Counted from the stretch's first letter, positions 21,601 to 31,947 are shown. The stretch is 64,000 bases of DNA from Oidiodendron maius Zn (GCA_000827325.1 KN832879.1:1702252-1766251); one strand, 5' to 3'. Notes: generated by a model from the sequence alone, not told the origin. A program made the numbers and translations.

Positions 21601-22969
21601 GACGCTCAACCGGTTCGCGAATGATATGTCCTTGATTGAACTCCAACTTGCGGATGCCGTGATGCACACCCAAAACGGCGTTTGCCTCTGCATTGCCAGC
21701 GCTATTTTGATTGCGGCTGGTGCCCGGTATGTTGGAGTTATCATGCCCTTTGTGGTTATTCTCCTTTACCTCTTGCAGAAGTTCTACTTGCGAACCTCTC
21801 GCCAACTGCGCTTCATGGACCTCGAGGCGCAGGCCCCTCTCCTCACACACTGCCAGGAGACACTCACGGGAGTAACGACCATTCGGGCTTTTGGGTGGCA
21901 GGAGAGTTCGCATACGACTTGCTTGGAACTGCTTGATCGTTCGCAGAGACCCTATTATCTGATGCTATGCATTCAACGTTGGTTGAACCTGGTCCTCGAC
22001 TTGACGACCGCTATAATTGCCACCGTCGTTGTTGCTTTTGCCATGACGCTTCATGGAACCGCAAGCGCTGGTTCGGTCGGTCTCTCGTTACTCAATATCC
22101 TAAATTTTAACAGCCAACTCTCGCAGCTGATCTTAGACTGGACCAGTCTCGAAACATCACTAGGAGCCGTTGCACGCTGCAGGAATTTCGAAACTACCAC
22201 CCCCTCTGAACATCTGAAAGGTGAAACGATTGAACCTCCTAGCGAGTGGCCTTCCTCTGGTCAAATGACGTTATCCAATTTGACGGCCTCATACGTAGAA
22301 GGCGGCGCCTCGGTCTTGCAAAACGTCTCGTTGTCTATTCCTGCCGGTGCTAAGGTGGGCATCTGTGGTCGCAGCGGCAGCGGCAAGTCCTCACTGCTCC
22401 TCGCACTCTTCCGCATGCTCGAACTCTCCTCTGGACAAATGATGCTCGACGGATTAGACCTCGCAACTCTGCCACGTGCCACAATTCGAGCTCACATTAC
22501 AGCCATACCGCAAGACACACTCTCTGTTCCTGGTACCGTGCGTGCTAATTTAGATCCGCTTAAAACCTGTACCCCCGCAGCCATCTCTAACGCGTTGGCC
22601 AAGGTCGGACTATCTGAACTCATTGATGAAAGAGGCGGCATCGATGCGGAAATGAACGATCTTGGGCTCTCGCAGGGAGAAACACAACTCTTTGCCGTTG
22701 CACGCGCCCTCCTGCGCCCAAGCAAACTCTTGATTGTCGATGAGATGACCAGCGCTGTTGATGCCGCTACAGAGATGCGCATGTTGGATCTCATCCGCAC
22801 AGAATTCAAGGAAAGCACCGTTATCGCTGTTGCGCACCGTCTGCGCACCATCGTCAATTTCGATATGATTGTTGTGATGGATGCCGGCAAAATCGTCGAG
22901 TACGGTCCACCAACTGAACTGCTGGAAAACAACGGGGGATGGTTTAAAGCAATGTGGCAACGTGGTTAA
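18626..22969 (+). CDS. ABCC (MRP/Ycf1-type) full-size ABC transporter
   Basis: ATP-driven exporter of conjugates or drugs, probably in vacuolar or plasma membrane. The sequence is open for 1447 codons, but 19353-19406 is very likely a 54-nt in-frame intron (gtgagt..ACTAAC..ctag), which would give 1429 residues. Order: an N-terminal membrane domain (TMD0-like, several helices in the first 170 residues), TMD1, NBD1 (Walker A GPIGSGKST near 630, signature LSGGQKQR, Walker B LLVLDDIFSGLD), linker, TMD2, NBD2 (Walker A GRSGSGKSS near 1230, signature LSQGETQ, Walker B LLIVDEMTSAVD). NBD1 has Asp where the catalytic Glu should be and NBD2 keeps Glu: the usual ABCC asymmetry. The start has a good context (tcaccATGG). 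Substrate unknown. Confidence 0.93.
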   Translation: MECLPSADNTFGPQYCNHFDFTLLFEQSFFQIAPCALLLLLLPLRASQLRRQNVKTLRTGMQTVKQSAILVLAATQLALLVVWGVTPLFRTKASIPAALLSFLASLALLYLSSIEHTRSARPSSIINAYIFFSILFDIPQARTLWLRLGWTAVPGIFTAGLAAKTIVFYLEARNKRRSLLPPYQLYAPEALANLYDRIVMWWLSPLFMKGYGNIISIDGLFPIDNDLSSDRVERSFYDHWKNRESFVGFSSSPATNTIHLGSPSAKRPLLRATGRALQFGLITMAIPRLFLSAFRLSQPLLISRVTSWLSENDSDVSNGYGLIGATALVYVGMALTNVMSKRQFDRFSTKLRGALISVIHSKSLCLPADRLSNGAVLTLISNDVNRVCTTLQQIVDLFTTPIEIVIAIYLLEREIGVACIGPVIFSLIISLVSFLNSNRSIPLQKKWLFAIQERVAYTAAVLGCPKGFKMLGLTGYLRDRIQELRVAELNEYAQYRKFVTFRNAFAAIPDNVAPPLTMMMFTLIHGGSTLTPSVAFTSLSLVSLLTKPIQEIIFAVPSFITAMASVDRIEAFILLDGGELILSTAVSNMHQPDVDGVELSALTAPADRTSVRLEEVTVRLGKENETILDNISLAVLSGTLNFIVGPIGSGKSTLLRTIIGDAPLARGRRILPTKDVGFCSQEPWLPNETIRKIILRQSELDHQWYATVVQACALTVDIAALPAGENTVIGNKGVSLSGGQKQRLAVARALYSRKKLLVLDDIFSGLDARSVKHIFDHVLGPEGLCKKHGITAVMATHTVQYLHHADHIIALTDGGKVVEQGSFEALDSQNGYVHNLKLSGEQQRHDEQDINAAAPKSEPVITQKPDNDADQELARRTGDPAVYRYYARSVGWKFASIIILTAISFSFSNRFPELWAQWWSEAEVSGDERHPLGVWIGVYILISALAIVCLFSQIWVMLVWSVPKSSAKLHQQLLDSVMNAPYSFFVHTDSGVTLNRFANDMSLIELQLADAVMHTQNGVCLCIASAILIAAGARYVGVIMPFVVILLYLLQKFYLRTSRQLRFMDLEAQAPLLTHCQETLTGVTTIRAFGWQESSHTTCLELLDRSQRPYYLMLCIQRWLNLVLDLTTAIIATVVVAFAMTLHGTASAGSVGLSLLNILNFNSQLSQLILDWTSLETSLGAVARCRNFETTTPSEHLKGETIEPPSEWPSSGQMTLSNLTASYVEGGASVLQNVSLSIPAGAKVGICGRSGSGKSSLLLALFRMLELSSGQMMLDGLDLATLPRATIRAHITAIPQDTLSVPGTVRANLDPLKTCTPAAISNALAKVGLSELIDERGGIDAEMNDLGLSQGETQLFAVARALLRPSKLLIVDEMTSAVDAATEMRMLDLIRTEFKESTVIAVAHRLRTIVNFDMIVVMDAGKIVEYGPPTELLENNGGWFKAMWQRG

Positions 22970-23734
22970 TACGCCAGTCCCGTCCTAGTCACAACTCGAG
23001 GCTGAGAGACTCGGACCATAGTTCTTGGGATTTGATTGATGAAATATGGGATATGCTATCCGCTTACCGGCTTTCTCTTGTGGCATAAGGATGGAGACGT
23101 CTCCATATTAACTCCACAAGTGTCGGAATGTGAGTTTAGGACACGTCACGTTCCTCATTAGCTAGCCGCATCTTGAGCAGGATATTTTACTTATTAGGCA
23201 AGTGTGCCCTTCGTTCATCGTACAATTTTCCGTTGTGTTCTTGAACATGTAATTGAGATGTGTCATGTACTGCCACGGAGAAATCTAGAATCTACTTCGC
23301 CTATTTATTAAGCTTAATAAAACAGGCTTCCTTCTGATGTATTGGGCCTAACTAAATCGCCGCCATACTAAATCGCCGCCATACTTCGCTATATCGCCGC
23401 CACCTTTCTGCTTTAGAACAAATAACTCGGCACACCTATAATATCTGCGCCACGGCACTTTTTTCTGCGCGATTGCATGTCCCCCTAAGCAGCCCCAAAG
23501 GAACATTTGAATTGGCAACCTCTGGAGAAAATTTAATGGTGGTTTCCTAGTAATTTACTCAGTCGATGAGCCATTAAATCATATGTGAGTTGGAAGGCGA
23601 TAGACAAAGGCAGAAACGAAGATCGCGAAGCGCTCATTAATGGCAAACACAGATAAGCAATTAGGGATATATAGGATTCTATATAATGCTGGAGTTGTAT
23701 AATACTGATATCTAAAACCCCATTCTTAGTAAAT
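22970..23734. other. Intergenic, AT-rich, with a short tandem duplication
   Basis: Convergent 3' region. At about 23350-23403 an aaatcgccgccatact unit occurs twice, followed by a worn third copy (atatcgccgccacc). No gene seen. Confidence 0.45.
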
Positions 23735-25930
23735 TTATAAAGAAAATAGACCACTCCTCCGCTTCCCATAGGGATAAACTATCAATGCTGAGACAAACAA
23801 GCCGACAGTAATCCCAATCGCCGTCTCAATCATACCATATCCCAAACTAGTCAATGAACTCCCCGATGAACCACCAGAGGTATTTGCAGTGCCATTTTTA
23901 ACTTCATCCGAGTACTCGATCGCAGATATTATCGAGCCAGACGACGCCAGTCCCGAAGGCACCAGGCAGAAGATACCTGGGATCGTCACAGTCACGGCGT
24001 TTCCATGCCACAGGCGGCTGTAGAGATTGGCTAGCATTCCGATGGTAAATGCGCCTACGGTGTTTGCAACCTCAGACGAGGAGCCCAACTTCTGAGTGCT
24101 AAAGTAGTTGGCCACGTACCCAGATGTACCGATCAAGACCATCATTGGGGTATGTTTCCATTTGGACTGGTTGATGAGAGCGGCAATGAAACAGTAAAGA
24201 GCGACGAAGGGGAAGTGCGACGCATAGGGGCTACCCCAGATATCTTCATTTGAGCAGGTTGTTTCCCTCGTGGCTTTAGGATCCATCGCCCCATATATGG
24301 TAGTGCCCACCGTGACACCGTAGCCGAGAAAAAGGGAATATATAATTGTATAGACCAGTCTAATCGATCCCGCGATGATCTGATGGGATTGCAGTTCTAG
24401 ACTACTGGTTAGGACCCCAAAACCAGGGAGGATCAAAGCGATAGAGGACTCCGCAATCGAAGAGTAACAGAAGAGAGGTTCGCTATGCCCAGGAAGGATG
24501 ATGCTGCCAAATGCACGAGCCAGAAATGATGTAAGTATAGATGCCGTGACTTCAAACACGTTCGAGTACAGGGCTGAGATCGGGGCAAGAACGTGCTGCA
24601 TAAATCCCACGCAACACCCAAGTACAAAGATGATGGGCATATCGATGGGCCGTGCCGAGAAGGCAAACGGCCCTACTGCCGCCGAGCCTAAGCCGTAGAG
24701 CAAGATCAGAGCCCACCTCGGGTAACGTGGGTTCCGCTGCATGAGTTCGGTCAGTTCATCGATCGCGCTGAGCATATCCGTCATGTCGTGCGTCACGCGT
24801 TTATAGTGATCGTGCACCTCTTCCAGGCGGCCAAGGTCCAGGCCTTGCACGACGCGGACGAGCTTGACCTCTGCGGTTCGAGTGTAAGGATCGTCAAAAG
24901 ACATTAGCATGCAGCCGGGGAGGTACATGAACTGGGCCTCGACGTCAAGCACGCGCGCAGTCATATTCATATATTCTTCTAGGCGATGGGTCGGCGCACC
25001 GTATCTCATGAACGCGCGGCATAGTTGCATGATGTAGCGCTGGCGGACGATGATCTCGGATATGTGGATCCTTAACTTCACCTCGTCTTCCTCCCTCTTC
25101 CTTCTCCTCTTGCTCTTTTTGTCGAATTTCTCTCTCTGGTCAATAGGAGAGATGTTGGTCGAGGTTGGCAAGCTCATACGCCCCAAGTTCATAGATGCCT
25201 GTGCCAAAGCGGCCGTTGAAGTATGGCTAGAGTGCTGGTACCATTTTCGTCTGTCCTTGACCCTAATAGGAGTGGTCGTGCCGGGTGGATGAGGCGACTC
25301 TGCATTAGGGGTAGCAGTACCAGATGGAGTTTCATGGTCGGAATCGATCGAGTATACACTTCCAGGTCGAGAATGTTGCAGTTGGCTGGCATGCAGACGG
25401 AGCAGATGTGCCAGCACACCCCCACCATCGAAGGCAGCAGGAGGAGTTCCGGATTCCACGTCTTTTTGAGCATGACTCGGAGATGTTTTGGTCTCACCAA
25501 AAGCAGAGCTTTCATTCACCCGTGGCCCAGGATCCCGAAGTCCATCACGTTGCCGGAAAGTAAAGCGTTGCATCAAATCGTTTACAGCCTGGTCTCTAGA
25601 TTGATTGGTCCCCGCCAGATTATTGTCTCGAGATCGAGCAGCGGCCAATTGGATATCATCTGTAGCACCGAGCTCCTCTGGGTGCTTCCCAGAGAAATCC
25701 AGTCCATTTATGTCATTGCCAGGAGGCCGGCCAAGCCGGGCTGTGAACTGTGATATTTTCTCTCTGGTCGCCCGACCTGCTTCCAGCAATCTTTCTCGAG
25801 TTGATGGCGTGGAATGGAGTCCAGTTCCGCTACCTATGGCCGTATCTTCATTGTGCTCGGCCAGTCTGGATTGACCGGCGAAAACGATATGTTCTCTTCT
25901 TGGGTCAGTAGCGCTGCGTGGCTGAGGCAT
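23735..25930 (-). CDS. ThrE/Prm10-type (DUF1212) multispanning membrane protein
   Basis: Single-exon, 731-residue membrane protein of the threonine/serine exporter family, to which yeast pheromone-regulated Prm10 belongs; transport function in fungi is unproven. The first 280 residues are hydrophilic, Ser/Pro-rich and probably disordered, with a basic stretch (KKSKRRRKREEDE) just before the conserved start of the ThrE domain (RQRYIMQLCRAFMRYGAPTHRLEEYM, about 290-316 in the protein). About ten hydrophobic segments follow to the C-terminus (ALILLYGLGSAAVGPFAF, then IIFVLGCCVGFM and others). A second ThrE half sits near the end (GIFCLVPSG). The start at 25930 is the first Met of the frame. The neighbouring ABC gene is convergent, so no shared regulation is implied. 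Confidence 0.88.
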   Translation of the reverse strand: MPQPRSATDPRREHIVFAGQSRLAEHNEDTAIGSGTGLHSTPSTRERLLEAGRATREKISQFTARLGRPPGNDINGLDFSGKHPEELGATDDIQLAAARSRDNNLAGTNQSRDQAVNDLMQRFTFRQRDGLRDPGPRVNESSAFGETKTSPSHAQKDVESGTPPAAFDGGGVLAHLLRLHASQLQHSRPGSVYSIDSDHETPSGTATPNAESPHPPGTTTPIRVKDRRKWYQHSSHTSTAALAQASMNLGRMSLPTSTNISPIDQREKFDKKSKRRRKREEDEVKLRIHISEIIVRQRYIMQLCRAFMRYGAPTHRLEEYMNMTARVLDVEAQFMYLPGCMLMSFDDPYTRTAEVKLVRVVQGLDLGRLEEVHDHYKRVTHDMTDMLSAIDELTELMQRNPRYPRWALILLYGLGSAAVGPFAFSARPIDMPIIFVLGCCVGFMQHVLAPISALYSNVFEVTASILTSFLARAFGSIILPGHSEPLFCYSSIAESSIALILPGFGVLTSSLELQSHQIIAGSIRLVYTIIYSLFLGYGVTVGTTIYGAMDPKATRETTCSNEDIWGSPYASHFPFVALYCFIAALINQSKWKHTPMMVLIGTSGYVANYFSTQKLGSSSEVANTVGAFTIGMLANLYSRLWHGNAVTVTIPGIFCLVPSGLASSGSIISAIEYSDEVKNGTANTSGGSSGSSLTSLGYGMIETAIGITVGLFVSALIVYPYGKRRSGLFSL

Positions 25931-26689
25931 CTTCTTGGCGTCTTCTCGGCGTCTTGTAACCGTCAGATGCGATCACCGAGTATGACGTGGACTAGACTAT
26001 AAGGACAGAAAAGATCGGATTCTGCCTGAAAGTCTCTTAGTTAGTGTAAGATTATGAAACATATTAGGGTATTTTAGATGCCCGGCAAACGCTCAACTCG
26101 GTCTGGAAACAAAAGATGGGAGAGAGAGTGCCGGCAGTGCGGTTTAAGGACAGTCGGAACTTGCGGGGCTCTGGCTGGCAACGAAAGCCAGAGCCCCTGG
26201 ATGGCGACTGTGGGTCAACTGCCATCACCTACGGTATCGAGGAAAGACCTGATTCCCCTGGACGACTAGCGTGAGAGCATACAACAGTCGAGTCCATCAT
26301 TGTCGGGCTTCGGTCCCAGTTGTGTGCGTTATGACGCCATAGCGAGTGGGCCCCCTATCGCGAGTTCCCAATAGGCGCTGCGGGGTATCGTATTGCAAGG
26401 TCAAGGCCGGCTTTTGACCTAAACGGCATCCCGTAGTATAGCTGATGAGCGCGCTATGTTGAATTTGTAAAAATTCAATGAAAGGTGGCCCAACTCTTTC
26501 ACGTGATAGCAATACTTTCGGCGGTTTCACACGGAAAAGTATATTGTCGTTGGGCTCACGGGCAGAGCGGAAGGGGCGGAGAGAGCGATTGTGATCTTAT
26601 TATTTCCAGTTGTGCTCTAGGTCATGTTTAACGGCCTCGTCGGTCATACTGCAATCGAATAACTCTCATGCAGAGATATGTTGTTAGAT
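25931..26689. other. Intergenic, no gene recognised
   Basis: Upstream of the ThrE-like gene and downstream of the MetX-like gene. The small open frames have no domain content. An imperfect inverted repeat, ctctggctggca / tgccagcc-type, lies near 26168-26195 (gctctggctggcaacgaaagccagagcc) and could form a short hairpin. Confidence 0.35.
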
Positions 26690-27804
26690 TTATTGGCTTC
26701 TCCTCAGAAAGTCGGCTATCGCTTTATCTATCACGGCAGTATCTTCTTCACTGGCGCCACTGCCAGCACCATGCCCCCAGATTGTGTCCAATACTACAAG
26801 TTCCCCGCGTTTGAGATGCTTGATTTCGATCGCTGATTCTTGAGGCCTAGTAAATTATTAGTTACACTAAAGAACGCGATTTATGCGTGAAGTCGCCTTG
26901 AAACTGACGACTGAGGAGATATGACTTACGAAAAATAACAATCCGTTCTTGATACTATCACCAGTACTCTTGCCTCAATATTTTCTAGAGCCTTTTCATA
27001 GTCTCTATCTTCTCTCAGCGCTGCAATATCTCCAAGCTGCCACATTTTCAATAGACACAGCAGATCTGTGGCATTCCAGCTATTAAAAGAGCTCTCACAA
27101 CTATCCATGAAATCGCGTATGGTTTCGAATCCCAGCACGGTTTTGAACAGCTCGTCCTTGAACCAGGCTGGACTTGTCCACCAGGCACAAATCACTTTTC
27201 CATAGGCATGCTTTCTGTCTGTGGTCCCTATATTCAGCTCCTCAGTCTTCCCTGTTGTATAGCCGGCACTGCTTATCAAGGCGGTCGCAGGTCCGTCAAG
27301 TAACATATGGGCGTAACGACTTGTCCGAGCAGACCCGCAAATTACCACTGCATTTTTGACAAAGCCAGGTCGCATATATGACCAGTAATACGCCTGCTGT
27401 GCTCCCATGCCAAACCCTACTACAGCCTCTAGCTCGGGGATATTTAAGTGTTTCGTGAAGAGTTCATAATATGCGTTGATACAGTCCTGGTAGAGCGGCT
27501 GCGGGATGTTCCGTGTGTTGGATGGACTGGAAGATTCACCATTACCTAGCATAGCGACGACAACTACATGATAATCCTTTAATGCCCCATTAGCAAAGTT
27601 GAGTGTGCTATTGATACGACCATGTTCAGATGTCGGAACGCAAATTGCTCTCGAAGAGGTCGGATTGAAAGACCGATAAGCAACGCGAATTGGCAAATTT
27701 GGACCCGCGACGAAATGGAACGAAGGAATTGAATAGTATAAAATTCCAGTTGAGTCATAAGGCCCAGGATGAAACATGATTTGTTGATTTTTCCCCTTGA
27801 TCAC
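26690..27804 (-). CDS. MetX-like (homoserine O-acetyltransferase family) alpha/beta-hydrolase lacking the nucleophile Ser
   Basis: Two exons, 27804-26930 and 26846-26690, with an 83-nt intron (GTAAGT..ctag), give 343 residues of the MetX-like alpha/beta-hydrolase family. Fungal members are varied acyl transferases or hydrolases rather than the housekeeping methionine enzyme. The nucleophile elbow normally reads G-F-S-M-G; here it is VVGFGMGAQQAYYW with Gly132, codon GGC, one base from AGC (Ser). The acid (SRTDCYF) and the His (IWGHGAGSG in exon 2) are kept. The rest of the frame is open with a correct intron, so the gene is not generally decayed: either a recent loss of catalysis, a pseudoenzyme, or a sequencing error. 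No metabolic neighbours. Confidence 0.85.
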
Positions 27805-27942
27805 GGACCCGTCATATTCCCGTAATATTCATTGTGTGCTGCAGAGAACACACCTCCCTTATATTCGCAGCTTCCCATGAAAATAACGAAGTCAATCTTT
27901 TAGTGTGGAAATTTCTAAGCCGCATTTTTGAGAGATATAACT

Positions 27943-28032
27943 GTGATTGGTCTCTTTAGGAGCAAGGCAATTGCGGTTGGTCACTTTGGTAGCAAGATAA
28001 GTGCGATTGGCCACTTTGATAGCAGGATAGGT
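27943..28032 (+). repeat. Three 30-bp tandem repeats
   Basis: Units begin at 27943, 27973 and 28003 with the pattern g(c/t)g(a/g)ttggtc(t/a)ctttgg/a and end in agcaagataagt-like sequence. They are imperfect (several substitutions per unit). The length is divisible by three and an 83-codon frame runs through them, but its remainder has no protein-like character, so I treat it as non-coding. Confidence 0.75.
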
Positions 28033-28252
28033 CGGACCACCTATTATATTGATCCATATAATATTATCCATCCATACGTAAGGTCATATCAGAACTCGAC
28101 CATACTTCAAGGAATGTATTTCATCATAGTATCTCCCCACAAATTAGGATCCCTGTGCCCAAGGTTCAATAAAATATAGTAATATTAGAGAAAGGATATA
28201 TATCTATAATTTAGACTTTCCAATTCGTCTACCCTTTTTAAACTGCCGATGT

Positions 28253-29002
28253 CTATGTCGAAGATAAAATCTCCTTCGCCTCCTCAATCTCAGCGGCATT
28301 AGAAAATCCCCTGTACTCCTCCTCTCCAATCTTTGCCAGCACTGATTCATCAACCTTTTTCTCCTTCAACCCATACAACTCCTGAAAACTCATAATCATA
28401 GGGTGCCACTTATCAGGATCAATCCTATTTTTATGCCCTTCCATCCTGATCTCTTGATGCACATGCGTCTTTAGCACCTTAACCTCCAGCGCAATGAATC
28501 CTTTTGTGTCTGCGTCTTGCATCATTTCATATACCCCGACAAGCTCTGCTTCCATCTGTGCCGGGCACTCCGCTATCCTCGCCGGCCGAACCATATCAGA
28601 TATTACAGGCGTCAAGCCAGCACGGCCAAACTTATCATGAACATATGCATATCCATTCATTCTCTTGAAATATTTGTACCCCTCGCCCGGCTCTGCAGTT
28701 AAAATTTCTTTAGAGCCTGTTGTTCGTGCGAGAGCGTTAATGGCATCTGTCATGCTGTCTGAAGCGAGGTTGAGAACGCATTGCTTGGTACGGAGTAAAT
28801 TTATGGTCGTTTGAGAAATGGCGCCGAGGCCGAGCATACAGCGATTTCCTAGCCACCAGGCGGAAGACATCGGGGCTATGTTGAAGGTAGAATCTGGGTT
28901 CTCAGTAGTGATGAGGACAACTGGTGTCCCCCAGTAGAAAATAGCTGGTGAAATCGTGCTGTGCTTTGAAGCCAGACTGTTATCCTGATCTGATACCATC
29001 AT
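28253..29002 (-). CDS. Flavin reductase-like (FMN-binding split-barrel) protein
   Basis: Single-exon protein with the flavin-reductase-like FMN-binding split barrel (PF01613): core block ATTENPDSTFNIAP-like (LITTENPDSTFNIAPMSS), followed by LGLGAISQTTINLLRT and CVLNLAS, the usual pattern of flavoredoxin-like fungal proteins. Likely binds FMN and reduces or carries electrons; partner unknown. I choose the paired Met at 29002 (MMVSDQDNSL) as the start, giving 249 residues. The frame is open to 29107, but the extra 35 residues are a hydrophobic, AT-rich stretch (MYILVCFVLLFFTIFEI) that looks more like 5' leader than a signal anchor. The C-terminal 60 residues are charged and helical. Confidence 0.82.
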   Translation of the reverse strand: MMVSDQDNSLASKHSTISPAIFYWGTPVVLITTENPDSTFNIAPMSSAWWLGNRCMLGLGAISQTTINLLRTKQCVLNLASDSMTDAINALARTTGSKEILTAEPGEGYKYFKRMNGYAYVHDKFGRAGLTPVISDMVRPARIAECPAQMEAELVGVYEMMQDADTKGFIALEVKVLKTHVHQEIRMEGHKNRIDPDKWHPMIMSFQELYGLKEKKVDESVLAKIGEEEYRGFSNAAEIEEAKEILSST

Positions 29003-29610
29003 ACAAAAAGCTCTAGGGTTTGGTAATTTGGTAATATTTGACAGAATGAGAGTCCGGATTTCAAATATGGTAAAGAAAAGTAGTACGAAGCAGACCAATA
29101 TATACACTGACCGGTTTATGCGGTGAAAAGTTGTTCAGCCACGCCCCGATATCGGTTGAAGAGTCATAATAGTTAGAAGCAGTAAGTGTCGACATTGAAG
29201 GTGACCACTTGTATCGCTCCATAATTCAAGCATACCCACTGAACTACGACGAATCTTCTCATGCAGATAATATTTGAAGTTGTCGGCCATCTAATTAGCC
29301 ACTTTGCGAGCATGTACTGAGTACGATTGCTCACACGGCGAAGAACAACATTACTTGAACTGAGGCGGTCAGATTGTAGCTGTCAAAGTATCAAATGGAA
29401 ATGCTGAGGCACAAAATTGTAGCGGGTATGGCTAGACGGCTGATTGTAATTGGTCACATCAAAGATACTGAGGCGCTCCGAGTGTGTGGAAACGAAGTGG
29501 GGTTAGAGCGGAAGCTGATAAAGATGTTGCATATGCGAACCGATTTTTGAAAGATGTCCAAACGCATCTGCAGAAGAACCCAGGACGTTCGCAAACGTCA
29601 TTTGAGGAAC
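29003..29610. other. Intergenic, upstream of the flavin-reductase-like gene
   Basis: No reading frame or motif that I can support. Confidence 0.35.
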
Positions 29611-29705
29611 GTCGTGGTCAAGACTCAACGTCGTGGTCAAGACTCAACGTCGTGGTCAAGACTCAACGTCGTGGTCAAGACTCAACGTCGTGGTCAAGAC
29701 TCAAC
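29611..29705 (+). repeat. Five perfect 19-bp tandem repeats
   Basis: The unit gtcgtggtcaagactcaac is repeated five times without a mismatch at 29611, 29630, 29649, 29668 and 29687. It contains gtcaagac and gtcgtggtc elements. Nineteen is not a multiple of three, so it is unlikely to be selected as protein. The perfect identity implies a young or actively homogenised minisatellite. Confidence 0.95.
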
Positions 29706-31596
29706 GTACGTCCTATCCCACTATCAATACGACCGCATGTAACATCGTCGGCCTAGCCCTGCTATTAGAATTTATATTACTTCTACACTAACAATGAAGA
29801 AGAAGCTACCGAGTCTGGAAGCTATGTAGATCCTGGAGTTGAACTATGTCTTATACCAATCAAATTTATTGTTCAGCTTTCACCAATCAACAGACAGGTA
29901 GGCTGAACATAGGTTTAACATAGGCTTGCCAGTCGGGAATTTGAGTCCTGGCATATCTTACTACACTACTCCCTTTCAAATAATTCGTTAACAACGGGGA
30001 TGAATACAAATAGCTCCCTATTTTCCGTCCTCGACCGCTGGTCAATAGCAAACCTTCATAGCCATGGCAGTATTCTATCGTCTGCTCACAATGACACTTC
30101 GTTTATGGTCATCGCCAGCATAGTTCTTTTCCCGCTCATCGCATATAGCGGGCTTATTCCTGAGCGAGAGTCGATGCAAAGGCATCCCGAAGTATCGAAC
30201 GGCAAAAGCAAAATAGGTGGGCGTCGTAGTCAAGCGCGGTCGCACGCCGTCTGGGTTCTCACAGACTAGACAGCATCATACAGTATATTTAGCTGCAAGA
30301 TGTCGCTGACTCGCCATCATTTGCTCTCAGTCCTGGGCATTGCATGCCCCTGGACACCTCACCGCTAGGGTTTTCGGGTGCTTTGTGATGTCTGGGGACC
30401 TGCCAGGGAACGGTATGCTTATCACTACCAAGAAAGAGTGTTCTGACGTCAAAGCGCAGCACATCCCACATCAACCTTCTGGCATGCTCCAATTATACAG
30501 GCACAGTTGTCGGATCGCGCCAGACTTGGTCAAGACGTCAAAAAGGACATGGTATTTTCTAGCCCCTTTTCTTCCAACGACAGATCCCTTACTGTACAAG
30601 TGTCAAATCCCGTGTGCAGTTGCGGGAGAAAAGTGTGGGAACACAGGACGGGTGACGCTATGGTCAAAGCCATAAGCTTAAGAGACAGGCACACCCACCT
30701 AAATAGCACTTCCATGAATAAAAAATGCCACAATTGAGAGCTAAATTCGGCAGGTCCATCTCACATATTGGGCGACTTCCGGTGACGATATACTCTGCTT
30801 GTCATCATGAACCCCTATCAGCTCAAGAGTGCGTCGAGTAGTCGGTTTCATCACGGAGAATGCATGCAAAATGGCCATAGGAGAAGAACCGAAGTATTTG
30901 GGGTCTCATTCCAGCAAGTAACTGCCAATTGACTTGGATACACATGCGTGATATGGACGAGTCCCCTGTGAGTGATGCCTCCAAGCCAGATTAAACTGCA
31001 TCTAAGAGATACCTACGAGGGAATCGCAAAGGGAGCTCGGGTCTAAACTCGAGCAGTTGCGCAGGGAAATTAGAAGTGTAAGGGAATACTCGATGAACCA
31101 GTCCCGGCTAACTACTCTGCAGACACATTGAGCCAGCTGCGAAACGGCGGAGGCCTGGAACTTATCTCACGGCGTCGAAGCTTACGCGTTGTAATGCGGC
31201 GGAGAAAGCCTGAGGAGCGAGCCGACGATTAGGCTAGAATTTTGCGCCAGCGACCTTGTTCGCACGGTAAGTGCTCCTGTGAAAGATAACGAAGTAGTGT
31301 TTGTACTCACTGTTGGGTCCACAGTCCGTGTTATCACGTTGCCACACTCCTGCTATATCAGAGCATTTATCAACTACGAGAGATATGCTATAATACCGCC
31401 AGCCGAATCACAGGAACCGTTAGATCCTACGCCAAGCACTACACGTTCCAGCGCACATTTTCATCTGTGCCTCGCTTCCGTCCCTCAAATACGCACGCGA
31501 GATAATGGCTTCGCTAGGAGTATTGGATCCGAAAGACATGTCACGGGTCTGCATATCGGGCGATTAATGCCCTGCGATGTCTAGCACGCCATTGGG
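29706..31596. other. Long stretch without a supported gene
   Basis: Several short open frames on both strands have no start context, domain or splice structure I can defend. A duplication relic, an untranslated RNA or a lineage-specific gene cannot be ruled out. Confidence 0.35.
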
Positions 31597-31947
31597 GTGA
31601 TTGATACATTGCTTAGCACCCCAACCAATCAGGATTTGGCGGAGCTATCTCCTCTTGTCGGCCTGGCGGAACCAGTTCTGTGCGCATGCCAGCATCGAGA
31701 AATACGAAAGCGCATAGAAACCCCATCACAGGACGCCCCTCGGTTCGGACCTTTCCCGACGCAAGACCTTCCTTTGATTGGTGCGGAGCTCTTAGAGAAG
31801 GCGGCTTTAGAATACTATCGCGAGATTGAAACGCGCGCCCACTACATGCAGATAGTTCCAGAATCCTTCCGACGAAGAAAATTGTTATGCGAAACTGCCT
31901 TCATCCTAGTCGCTCTGGTAAAAACGTTGGCAAGGCTTCCAGGTTAG
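31597..31947 (+). CDS. Possible small protein, unrecognised
   Basis: 116-codon frame with fairly protein-like composition: an acidic/hydrophobic start (DLAELSPLVGLAEPVLCACQHREI), a Pro-rich middle, and a helical end rich in Glu, Arg and Leu (ELLEKAALEYYREIETRAHYMQIVPESFRRRKL). No domain recognised. An intron donor-like gttagt lies at the end, so it could be one exon of a larger gene or a fragment. Weak support. Confidence 0.25.
   Translation: MIDTLLSTPTNQDLAELSPLVGLAEPVLCACQHREIRKRIETPSQDAPRFGPFPTQDLPLIGAELLEKAALEYYREIETRAHYMQIVPESFRRRKLLCETAFILVALVKTLARLPG

Noticed and set aside
23533-23769. 78-codon minus-strand frame overlapping the end of the ThrE-like gene
   Set aside because: Overlaps the real gene in another frame and is AT-rich chance coding.
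26690-27804. Housekeeping homoserine O-acetyltransferase (methionine pathway)
   Set aside because: Shorter and divergent, with the nucleophile Ser missing; placed only in the wider MetX-like family.
30000-30735. Cluster of short plus- and minus-strand frames
   Set aside because: No start context, domain or splice consistency.
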